Assembly: GCA_028817975.1 (NCBI GenBank)
Contig: JAPPOJ010000223.1
Coordinates: forward strand, 1 to 32,131
Direction of reading: 5' to 3'
Source: Zetaproteobacteria bacterium
GTDB lineage: Bacteria > Bdellovibrionota_B > Oligoflexia > Oligoflexales > Bog-1112
Length of the DNA: 32,131 nt
In this document: positions 8,409 to 16,287 of the stretch, one piece after another
Layout: the number at the start of each line of letters is the position of its first letter
How positions within the stretch are numbered: position 1 is the stretch's first letter
The notes under the pieces: model-generated
What the model saw: only the letters and a program-made list of their open reading frames with translations
Database searches by the model: none
What the model was told of the DNA's origin: nothing
Position numbers and translations under genes: made by a program

Positions 8409-9560
8409 ATGGGAAATCAATGCCGATTAGACTTAGATGTGGCCAACCTGGACGTGTTTGCCAGCTTGGCCGAGCACTTCAACCACAGCCGCGGGCAGAC
8501 CGCGTTTGCCCGTGCCGAGGCCGGGCTGAGCCACTACCGTGTGGCCACCTTACACGGCGAGGTGAGTGCAGAAGACTTGCATGAGCTGGCGCAAAGCCAG
8601 CAGAATGTGGCCTTTCTCACCGACCTTGAAGGCGTGCCGGAGCAGCACGAGCGGATCTGTGCCGACCCGTACAAGAGCATGCTGGCCGACCGTTATGTAC
8701 GGCGTAAGTCGGTGGTAAGCTTCGACCTCAACTTCGCCGACAGCATGGAAGACTTTGTCACCATGAACGAGGAGCAGAAGTACCGCGTCGCTCAGGTGGC
8801 GGCTTACTTTATCCTCGCGGCGTGCAAGGAGAACTGTCTGCCGTTGTGGATGCTAGTGTATAGTGGACGGGGCTTGCACCTGCACTTTAAGTTGAGCACG
8901 CCGCTGGCGTTGTCTTCGAGTACGGCCTATCAGACCAAGTACAAGCGCTGGTGTGGGCTGCTCGAAGTGTTGTTACGCCAGCAGTACAAGCTTGACCGGA
9001 CTTGCCGTAACCCGGCACGGCTGTTTCGCCTGCCTTGCTCGCGCAATATGAGTGTCACCGGGGAAACCCTGCAAACCGAGGTGTTCTTCCTCGACCGGCA
9101 TGCAGATGCGAGTAAGTTCTTTGTCGATGTGGGCACCCACCTGCGGGTGTGGACGAGCGAACCGTACCCTAAACTTGACCCGCGCGCTTTCTCCGAAGCC
9201 AGCAAACGCCAGGATGAGATCTATAAGCGCTTTGACTGTGACGGGGATGGGGTGTGGCAGGTACTGCAAACCGAAGATGGCTGTCGGCGGCGCTGGTTGT
9301 GTGACCCGCTCAGGGTAGCCGCCATGACCCGGGATGCCCAGGGCCGCGGCTGGGGGCGTGAGTTGGTCTTTCACGATGCCGATGGAGTAGAAAAGCGTTG
9401 GAACATGCCTTTGGCGTTGTTGGCAGGTAGTGGCTTAGCCTTGCGACGCCACCTGCTCAGCCTTGGCCTGCACCTGTGCTTGGATGATGACGCTCAGGTG
9501 CCCTTGATGCACTATCTGTTGTGGTCGCAGCCCTCACAGCGCATTGAAGTGGCTGCCTAG
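8409..9560 (+). CDS. Primase-like (archaeo-eukaryotic-primase type) protein with a truncated DUF927-like C terminus
   Basis: VVSFDLNFADS, LVYSGRGLHLHFKLS, NPARLFRLPCSRN (AEP-like); C terminus TRDAQGRGWGRELVFHDADGVEKRWNMPLALLAGSGLALRRHLLSLGLHL resembles the DUF927 N terminus; SD AAGGAG. Confidence 0.6.
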   Translation: MGNQCRLDLDVANLDVFASLAEHFNHSRGQTAFARAEAGLSHYRVATLHGEVSAEDLHELAQSQQNVAFLTDLEGVPEQHERICADPYKSMLADRYVRRKSVVSFDLNFADSMEDFVTMNEEQKYRVAQVAAYFILAACKENCLPLWMLVYSGRGLHLHFKLSTPLALSSSTAYQTKYKRWCGLLEVLLRQQYKLDRTCRNPARLFRLPCSRNMSVTGETLQTEVFFLDRHADASKFFVDVGTHLRVWTSEPYPKLDPRAFSEASKRQDEIYKRFDCDGDGVWQVLQTEDGCRRRWLCDPLRVAAMTRDAQGRGWGRELVFHDADGVEKRWNMPLALLAGSGLALRRHLLSLGLHLCLDDDAQVPLMHYLLWSQPSQRIEVAA

Positions 9561-9616
9561 TCCTCTCGTTTTTGGGATTGCTGAGAGTGCCTGGTTGTTC
9601 ACAACTTAGCCTACTT

Positions 9617-9707
9617 TGTGGACGGGCTTGGGACCCGTCCACACTTTCCTCTCGTTGCAAACGTAAAGCTTGAACTTTTATCCTCGCCCCGAAGACTCCG
9701 TTTTTGC
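9617..9707. repeat. Intergenic hairpin + conserved tail element, copy A
   Basis: Stem TGTGGACGGG/CCCGTCCACA with 7-nt loop (9617-9643), then CGTTGCAAA...GTTTTTGC (9653-9707), which aligns with copy B. Confidence 0.6.
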
Positions 9708-9734
9708 GATGGGCTTAAAAATATTTAAGTTAAG

Positions 9735-9762
9735 TTGACAAAAAGCACCTTGAAGATATAAT
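9735..9762 (+). promoter_or_regulatory. Perfect-consensus sigma70-type promoter
   Basis: TTGACA (9735-9740), 16-nt spacer, TATAAT (9757-9762), preceded by AT-rich sequence; ATG of the first pentapeptide gene is at 9805. Confidence 0.8.
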
Positions 9763-9804
9763 TGCGTCGATTTTATGTGAATATTTCCAATTAGGTAAAT
9801 AAAA

Positions 9805-11157
9805 ATGTTTAAAACACACTTTAAAAATTTTGTTAAAGTATCTTTTGTACTCAGTGCAATCAGTGTAAAGGGGGTAAGTCTACCCAAAGCTGAACTCAAT
9901 CGCGAACAGGCACTCCAGTTAGTGGCTCACGGCAACTGCTTGCGAGGGCAGAACCTTACCGGGCTTGATTTTTCGGGAGTACACTTTTTACAGACAGACT
10001 TTACCGGCGCAGTTCTACGAGGAGTCAATTTCACCGGAGCTAACCTCAGAGGTGCTACTCTGAAAGGCACAGATCTTGCCGAAGCCAACTTGGCAAAAAC
10101 TAACCTCGAAGGAGCGATATTCACGAATGCAAATTTACATGGGGCTGTGTTCACCGATGCAAACATCACAAAAGCTTGGTGGAACAATACTCTCTTAGAA
10201 GGAAAAGGTTTAGAAAGAAAGTCCACAAAACGATCTATTACCAAAGAAGCGCTAGTCGCACAATACGCGGGGGGGCAGCGACACTTTGCCAATCTTGACC
10301 TTCGATCTCTCGACCTTACAGATATTAACTTTTCGGGTGGGAACTTTTCGGGGGCTGACTTTTCGGGTGGGAACTTTGCGAGGTCTAACTTTGCGGGGGC
10401 TAACTTTTCTGGAGCTAACCTTAAAGCTAGTAGCCTCGAAGGGGCGATCCTTGAAGGGGCCGTATTTCAAGATGCCGTTCTTACAGGAGTGGATTTCACC
10501 GATGCTACTCTTGACTATGCTGATTTTACAGGCACAGACTTGAATGGTGTATTATTTTCGCAGTCAAATTTGGACGGAACGATTTTTGCGAATGCTAAGC
10601 TCACAGGCGCAGATATCAAAAATGCCCTCTGGAGTGCTCATCACTTTCTCAGCCTCAAGCAACGTCGTGAGATGGAGTCTATCGAAGAAGATCGGCTTAG
10701 GCTTGTGGTGGACCTTAAAGGAGCCCATCTTTCGGATGCTCAAGTCTGTTTTTTGTATGAGCAGGGGGGCCGAGATTTTCGGAAAGTCGTTGTCGAAAAA
10801 GCAGACGGTTTTTTCAATCAAGTGTGGGAAGACGCTGACTTTGCGGATGCTGACCTGAGTGGTTTACGCTTTTGTCAGACCAAACTCAAACGCATTGACT
10901 TTAGAGGGACAAATCTTTGTGATGTTCTCTTTAAGGAGATATCCCTAGAATGGCCTCTGCTGAGTGATGCTAAACTCCACAATACAAGATTTCAAAACTC
11001 CAAGCTTCTTGAAGTGAACTTCAAGGGCACCCATCACAAAGGCGTCCAGTTTCAAGGTACAGATCTGCAGTCTACGCGAGGCCTTTGGGCGCATAAAATT
11101 CTACACCGCGTTTTTGGCCTAGCCCAAAGAAATGGTTTGCAAATTACCTATCCATAG
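9805..11157 (+). CDS. Exported pentapeptide-repeat protein with intercalated linker motifs
   Basis: Many A(D/N)LXX-type repeats (FTGANLRGATLKGTDLAEANLAKTNLEGAIFTNANL...); hydrophobic N terminus FKTHFKNFVKVSFVLSAISVKGVS. Confidence 0.9.
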   Translation: MFKTHFKNFVKVSFVLSAISVKGVSLPKAELNREQALQLVAHGNCLRGQNLTGLDFSGVHFLQTDFTGAVLRGVNFTGANLRGATLKGTDLAEANLAKTNLEGAIFTNANLHGAVFTDANITKAWWNNTLLEGKGLERKSTKRSITKEALVAQYAGGQRHFANLDLRSLDLTDINFSGGNFSGADFSGGNFARSNFAGANFSGANLKASSLEGAILEGAVFQDAVLTGVDFTDATLDYADFTGTDLNGVLFSQSNLDGTIFANAKLTGADIKNALWSAHHFLSLKQRREMESIEEDRLRLVVDLKGAHLSDAQVCFLYEQGGRDFRKVVVEKADGFFNQVWEDADFADADLSGLRFCQTKLKRIDFRGTNLCDVLFKEISLEWPLLSDAKLHNTRFQNSKLLEVNFKGTHHKGVQFQGTDLQSTRGLWAHKILHRVFGLAQRNGLQITYP

Positions 11158-11232
11158 ACCATCTCTCTCAAATTATGTGCTTTTGATGCCAAAGCATATG
11201 TGTTGTTTACAATGATTTTTTAGGCTTTCGAT

Positions 11233-12111
11233 ATGTTACGTTTCTACTCTCGATATTTTTTACTTCTGGTTTCCTTTTTTAGGGCCATCTTGTTTCCTCA
11301 AACATGCGCCCTGGCGGCCCCGGTTGAATTAACTCGAAGCCAATTAGATTTTCGTTTGCAGTATCATCAGACGATCTCTGATACGGATCTTCGCGAGCTA
11401 CCTTTTGAAAATCGGGAGGACTTGGCCCTTGTAGATCGCGATTTTACCAACACCATGCTGAACTCCTCGCAAGCTGTGGCACTTATCCGTGAAGGTGTCG
11501 ATTTGAGTGGGGCCAACTTGGAGGGGCAAGACTTTACAAGCAGTCTCGAAGAGAGCTGCGATCTTCAAGGTGCACGTTTAGCAGGGGCCAATCTCTGCAA
11601 TACCAGATTATGTTGCGCAAAACTTCAAAGAGGCTATTTGGAGGATGCTCAGTTCCGAGGAAGTGACCTCACCCGTGTGAACTTTGCACATGCGGATTTG
11701 AAAGGGGTGGATTTTACGGGAGCCATTTTAAAGGATACTCATTTCCATGGAGCAGACATCGCAGGAGTGATCTTCAATCAAACCAGCTTGGCTGATACCC
11801 AGCTATCTGGACGTCAAGTTCGTAAGCTTTATGCCCGAGGTCATAGAAATTTCGCAGGTGCAAACCTTACCGCTATCGATTTAAAAGATACCCCAGGTCT
11901 AACCGGCATCAACTTTGCTCGGGCGAATCTCACGAGGGCTGACCTTACGGGAGTCGACCTCACGAATGCTGATTTGCGTTATGCAAACCTCACCAAGGCT
12001 ATCCTCCGCGATACCACCTTGAAGGGAGCTAAATTTAAGGGGGCTAGACTCAGGGGTGTCAAGGGTTTAGCTTGGAGGATCAAACTGCTTACAGCATTTA
12101 GTGGCTTTTAG
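11233..12111 (+). CDS. Second exported pentapeptide-repeat protein
   Basis: Signal peptide MLRFYSRYFLLLVSFFRAILFPQTCALA; repeats such as NFARANLTRADLTGVDLTNADLRYANLTKAIL. Confidence 0.9.
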   Translation: MLRFYSRYFLLLVSFFRAILFPQTCALAAPVELTRSQLDFRLQYHQTISDTDLRELPFENREDLALVDRDFTNTMLNSSQAVALIREGVDLSGANLEGQDFTSSLEESCDLQGARLAGANLCNTRLCCAKLQRGYLEDAQFRGSDLTRVNFAHADLKGVDFTGAILKDTHFHGADIAGVIFNQTSLADTQLSGRQVRKLYARGHRNFAGANLTAIDLKDTPGLTGINFARANLTRADLTGVDLTNADLRYANLTKAILRDTTLKGAKFKGARLRGVKGLAWRIKLLTAFSGF

Positions 12112-12154
12112 AAAATACACTTTACTTGTCCTCCACTTCATAGAAAGATCCATC

Positions 12155-12949
12155 ATGCGTAAAGTATTTGCCCTTGTTCTCTTTCATGCTTCCTTCACAG
12201 TGTGGGGGTTTAGCATGAGTCATCAATTTGTGGCCGACATTGTTCATTTGGGTTGTCCCTATGTAAATGTCTCTAAAATTGTGCACTCGTGTCGAAGTGC
12301 CATGACCAACCCACAACTCAATTTTACGGAAGCCTTACACAGGTACAATTGTCCTGCGGTAGCTAGTTCCATCCTTGTGGATGCTTGCCAGCTTGCTTAC
12401 TCGGCAGCTCCAGCAAGCCCTTCAGGAGGAAAAGGACTCAAAGAACACTTAGGCTTTGGTTTGTCTATCTCTGGTGTGGTGCTGATTATGGGCAGCCGGG
12501 TACTCAGCATGCATCGTAAAGATGCTGAGACTTTCTATAAGGTGAAAGCTGAGCTTATTGATAAGTACCTCGAACGAGTTCAAGAAATCATCTCTAAATC
12601 TAAACAAATGGATTTGAACCACGAGCGTTTAAGTATCAGATCTCATGTACTTCGAACAACCGCATACCAGGAGTCAGACTTCCGAAGTGATATCTACGAT
12701 CAAATTTTTGAAGATCATAATAGTTATCACCAACAGATTTTTGAGCTGCTCGATAAAGCAAAAACCCCTCAAGGTTTTTCTCCACAATACACTGAAGAAG
12801 CTACGCAGATTTTAGAGAGATTGGGTGCAGAAGTCACCAACAGAATCCATGGCAAGGGGCGTTTTCTCCATCGTCACCTTCCTGAGCTACTCCTGAACCT
12901 GGGTGGCTTCATCACCATTGTGGGGACCACACTCAATGCCTATCTGTAG
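12155..12949 (+). CDS. Exported/membrane protein with duplicated CP-V-x8-C motif
   Basis: Signal peptide MRKVFALVLFHASFTVWG; CPYVNVSKIVHSC and CPAVASSILVDAC; TM-like GFGLSISGVVLIMGS and C-terminal LLLNLGGFITIVGTTLNAYL. Confidence 0.6.
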   Translation: MRKVFALVLFHASFTVWGFSMSHQFVADIVHLGCPYVNVSKIVHSCRSAMTNPQLNFTEALHRYNCPAVASSILVDACQLAYSAAPASPSGGKGLKEHLGFGLSISGVVLIMGSRVLSMHRKDAETFYKVKAELIDKYLERVQEIISKSKQMDLNHERLSIRSHVLRTTAYQESDFRSDIYDQIFEDHNSYHQQIFELLDKAKTPQGFSPQYTEEATQILERLGAEVTNRIHGKGRFLHRHLPELLLNLGGFITIVGTTLNAYL

Positions 12950-12970
12950 GAAGGTGTTGCTAAGTTTGGG

Positions 12971-12984
12971 GTACCCATGGGTAC
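12971..12984. promoter_or_regulatory. 14-bp perfect palindrome GTACCCATGGGTAC
   Basis: Sequence equals its own reverse complement; intergenic, about 20 nt after the 12155-12949 stop. Confidence 0.5.
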
Positions 12985-13090
12985 AGCCGATGCTGTGTGG
13001 TTATCGCCTTGGCCGTGCATCGAATTCGCTATCTAGTCCTCGTGTTGTGGCTGCAGCACCCACTCTCTCGCCTTGAGCAGACTCGAAGGC

Positions 13091-13126
13091 TTTATGAGCG
13101 GGATTTTACCCCGCTCATAAATTTTT
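13091..13126 (+). terminator. Rho-independent terminator-like hairpin
   Basis: 12-bp perfect stem TTTATGAGCGGG / CCCGCTCATAAA, 7-nt loop ATTTTAC, followed by TTTTT. Confidence 0.75.
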
Positions 13127-13183
13127 GCGTTGCAAAATCAAATGCTTAAAATTTTTTCCTTGCCCAAAAACCTGGGTTTTTGC
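13091..13183. repeat. Intergenic hairpin + conserved tail element, copy B
   Basis: Hairpin followed by CGTTGCAAA...GTTTTTGC (13128-13183), alignable to 9653-9707 (about 41 of 56 columns identical by hand). Confidence 0.6.
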
Positions 13184-13241
13184 TACCTATGGCCACACCA
13201 GCGTAAATCTGGATAACAGCTTGATGTTAAAGGAGTCGTGG

Positions 13242-13871
13242 ATGCGTAAGCTATGGTTATTGTCCGTGTTGCTACCCTTATCTGCCGAGGGTGCGCGTAA
13301 AGATTTTTCCGAGTATCTCTCGCCCCAAACCCGTGGGGCGTACACCATGGAGGTGGATACGGATGTGGGCTTTTATGTACGTGGCCAACATGGGGAGACC
13401 TTGATCCCCTTTGGGGCGACTCGCTTTGGTCGGCTGCCTGCTGAGTTGGACTACCCCACGGCGTTATCTGTGTATGTGGATAGTGGGGGCCGCTTTGCGA
13501 TTCAGGACGATGGTCAGGGCTACCCGTTGCAGGTGCAGCCTTATGCATCTCTGCGTGGAGGGGGCGATGGGGCTTCAGGCTGTCGCAAGGAACAGCGTGA
13601 GTGTGTAAATGACTCGAATACAAGGTATGACAAAGCAATGGAAAAGTGCGAGTCCAAAATGGGTGACAAGGACCGTCAGGATTGCAGGGCAGAAGCGCGG
13701 ACAGAACGTGATCGTGATGTTTCAAAGTGCGACAGAGACACTGACAAGTGTTATGAGCACAGTGAACGTGAGTCGCGTGCGGATGGTAGTAACTTTGGGA
13801 GTTCCATTGGCGCTGGGGAGCGGATATTTGACAGTCTGTCAGAGAAGATTGCGAGCTTTTTGGGCGGCTAG
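13242..13871 (+). CDS. Exported protein with symmetric six-cysteine charged helical region
   Basis: SD AAAGGAG upstream of ATG 13242; signal peptide MRKLWLLSVLLPLSAEG; CX6CX14CX11CX14CX6C in the C-terminal half. Confidence 0.65.
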   Translation: MRKLWLLSVLLPLSAEGARKDFSEYLSPQTRGAYTMEVDTDVGFYVRGQHGETLIPFGATRFGRLPAELDYPTALSVYVDSGGRFAIQDDGQGYPLQVQPYASLRGGGDGASGCRKEQRECVNDSNTRYDKAMEKCESKMGDKDRQDCRAEARTERDRDVSKCDRDTDKCYEHSERESRADGSNFGSSIGAGERIFDSLSEKIASFLGG

Positions 13872-14094
13872 CTAAGTGAGGTGCGGGGGCAGGTCGAGGA
13901 AGAAGGTCTCTCCTCTCCTGCTTTCGCCCTCTCTCCAGCTTGCGAGTAAATAAACACCTGTAAGAATAATGAAATCAACGAGATAGGTCTCCAGAAACCC
14001 TGCCAATATTGATTTTTCGCAATTTAAGTGATAAATAATCCTTACCGATGTGCTTAGAAAGTTTTTGAACCCATCTAAGCATAGAGGACATAAA

Positions 14095-15318
14095 ATGTTT
14101 AAGGCAAAGATCCTAGGTCTATTTCTGCTATTGGGCGTAGTGGTCGGGCTAAAGGAAGGCTGGTCAATGGACCCCACTGCTCCGGCACCTGCGGGAGAAA
14201 GTGCGGAAAGTGTGTACGAAGATGCCCGTGCTTTTCCCTTGCCGCACACCCAGCAGTTGCAACGCGATCTCCAAGTGGTTTTTAATCGGCATCTTGCCGA
14301 GCGCCTGGAGCCTGAGCAAGCAGCGGTGTTGACGCGTGACCTCGCAACGCAGATGGAAGTCTATGTGGAAAATGCCCTAGACTACCGTCATCAGCAGGTG
14401 CGTCAGCAGGCATGCCAAATGGCGCGGCAACTGGCTGCCCAGCAGGAGCAAGAAGGCCATACGGTGACCTTTTCCGATTACCTCGGCTTTGCGTGTACCA
14501 CAGCTTCGGCAGTATGCTCCACCTTGCAGGATGTCAGTGGCAATGAGGGATGGGCTCAGATGCTGGCCCAGGGCTTTGGTTAGGGCAAGAATGCCACAGC
14601 CGTGGCAGCGGCGATGCTGTTGTTACCCCCTTTGGTGCAGCATATGTATATCTGCGCCCGTAGGCGCCTGGCGCGTGAACCTGTGCGGATTCGTGAGGTG
14701 ATTGAGCAGATCGAGCAGCAGCTGCAGCAGCGCTTGACCCAACCACAGGAACAAGGAACAGTGCAGCTGGTGCGTGCGTTGTTGGGTGTGAACCGCCTCC
14801 GCCTGCCCGGAGCAGATGTGGAGAATGGAGACGGTGGGCGCACAGTGACGCGGCGTCGCTATGTGTGGTTTTATCCGGAAGCTCAGCCTACCTTACCTGG
14901 TCGGGTGGTCAATTGGGTGCAAAAAGACTATATCTATGGCATCGCCTTAGAGGTAGAGCATCCGCAAAGTGCCGGGACCTTATACGTGTTGCCGCTGACG
15001 GAAGTGAGTCTGCGTGACCGGCGCTTGCGCTTGCGCCAGGCTGATCTGGGGCTGAGCAAGCCGGCGAAGGAAGATTTTTTAGATCCCAGCCCGATCCCGT
15101 CTGGGGTGCAGCGTAGGCGTGTTGAAAATCGAGAAGCTAACTTCGCTGCTTTTGAGCAAATGATGGCAAAAGCAGGCCTCACCAGACAAGATGTGAATTT
15201 GCGCCAGGATCAGCGCCTTGCTGTGTACCATGTTGAGGGTGTGGACAAGGTGGTGACCTTAAAGACCTCGCAAGAGAATAGCCCGGCGCTGACATTAATT
15301 TGGGCGCCACAAAATTGA
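14095..15318 (+). pseudogene. Exported/membrane protein interrupted by an in-frame TAG at 14581-14583
   Basis: ORFs 14050-14583 and 14602-15318 are in the same frame. Signal peptide MFKAKILGLFLLLGVVVG; reading through TAG gives GFG*GKNATAVAAAMLLLPPLVQHMYICARRRL, a TM-like segment with no frameshift. Confidence 0.6.
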
Positions 15319-15334
15319 AAGAGAGCTTAAGAGA

Positions 15335-16147
15335 ATGAACGTATGTTTCCGCAAGTATGTGGGTTTTGGGGTGCTGATGCTTGGTTTGATTGCTCCGGTG
15401 TTGGGAAGTGCACAGCCCGCCAGGGTGGTGCAGTCGGCTGCACAGGGCGCTTGTATGAGTCCGCAGCTACAGGCGCAGATTTGGGAGCAGTTCCTCCACC
15501 CCCGGCCTAAGGCACCTTGGTATGGAATGCCAGCTTTTGAGCTGGTGGCCTGCCTTTCCAAATCAGCGCCGGAAGGTTTTGATTTTATCGATGGCCTGGG
15601 TGGTTTTATCAGTCGTTTGGGTAATGTGGTTGAGTTTCGCTCTTACCTAGAGGAGTATGATGACTATCTTCACAGGGAGGTCAGCCCTCAAGCTTCTTTT
15701 TGGGTCTACTTGGCGGCGTTGACCTACTGGCGTGATGTGGACTTTGCTCCTTTAAAACCTTTTACGCGTTATGTTACTTTGGACGTGTCAATTGATTGGA
15801 AAAGGGGCTTGAGGTGGGGTGGTGCGGCCTATGAGCAACGCAACCAAGATTTGGCAACCTACCGCTCGCAATATGCGGAAGTGCTGCTGCAGCGCTTCTT
15901 CGCACGCAACCATTACCGGGACCGTTGGGGCATCTCTCGGGGAGATACGCAGCAGGCGATCCTGACGGATGGACGTCGCGACACCCCGGAATACATTCTC
16001 CAAGAACTCGCCGACTTTGCCGAGAAGTACCCTGGAGTGACGCTGAAAGAACGCTTGGACAGCCTCTATCAAGCGCAGTTGGCCGAGCGGCAACCGGCGC
16101 CGAGTCGTGCGTCCACGCTGCGTCGCCGTTTGGCTGCACAAGGCTAA
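15335..16147 (+). CDS. Exported protein of unknown family
   Basis: Signal peptide MNVCFRKYVGFGVLMLGLIAPVLGSAQ; 17 nt after the preceding stop, so probably co-transcribed. Confidence 0.6.
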   Translation: MNVCFRKYVGFGVLMLGLIAPVLGSAQPARVVQSAAQGACMSPQLQAQIWEQFLHPRPKAPWYGMPAFELVACLSKSAPEGFDFIDGLGGFISRLGNVVEFRSYLEEYDDYLHREVSPQASFWVYLAALTYWRDVDFAPLKPFTRYVTLDVSIDWKRGLRWGGAAYEQRNQDLATYRSQYAEVLLQRFFARNHYRDRWGISRGDTQQAILTDGRRDTPEYILQELADFAEKYPGVTLKERLDSLYQAQLAERQPAPSRASTLRRRLAAQG

Positions 16148-16287
16148 AAGGCCTTACCCTCCTTTATAAATCCAGTTTCCTGGTCTGTTGTGCTCTCTCC
16201 TACACCTAGGAGGGGACTCTGACTTACGTTATCATTGAGGTGAATTAATCACTTTCATGACGATGTAATTGAGGTAAGGAGTCTCCG

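Noticed and set aside
9617-13183. CRISPR array or direct-repeat array
   Set aside because: Only two diverged copies about 3.5 kb apart; no regularly spaced short repeats or cas genes anywhere in the window.
13609-13875. Alternative-frame ORF overlapping the symmetric-Cys gene
   Set aside because: The overlapping frame 13242-13871 has a signal peptide, SD and regular Cys spacing; the alternative has none of these.
717-14583. Genome-wide stop-codon reassignment (TGA=Trp or TAG=sense)
   Set aside because: TGA ends purS and ribD; TAG ends yajC, the OMP gene and both pentapeptide genes. The in-frame stops are local.
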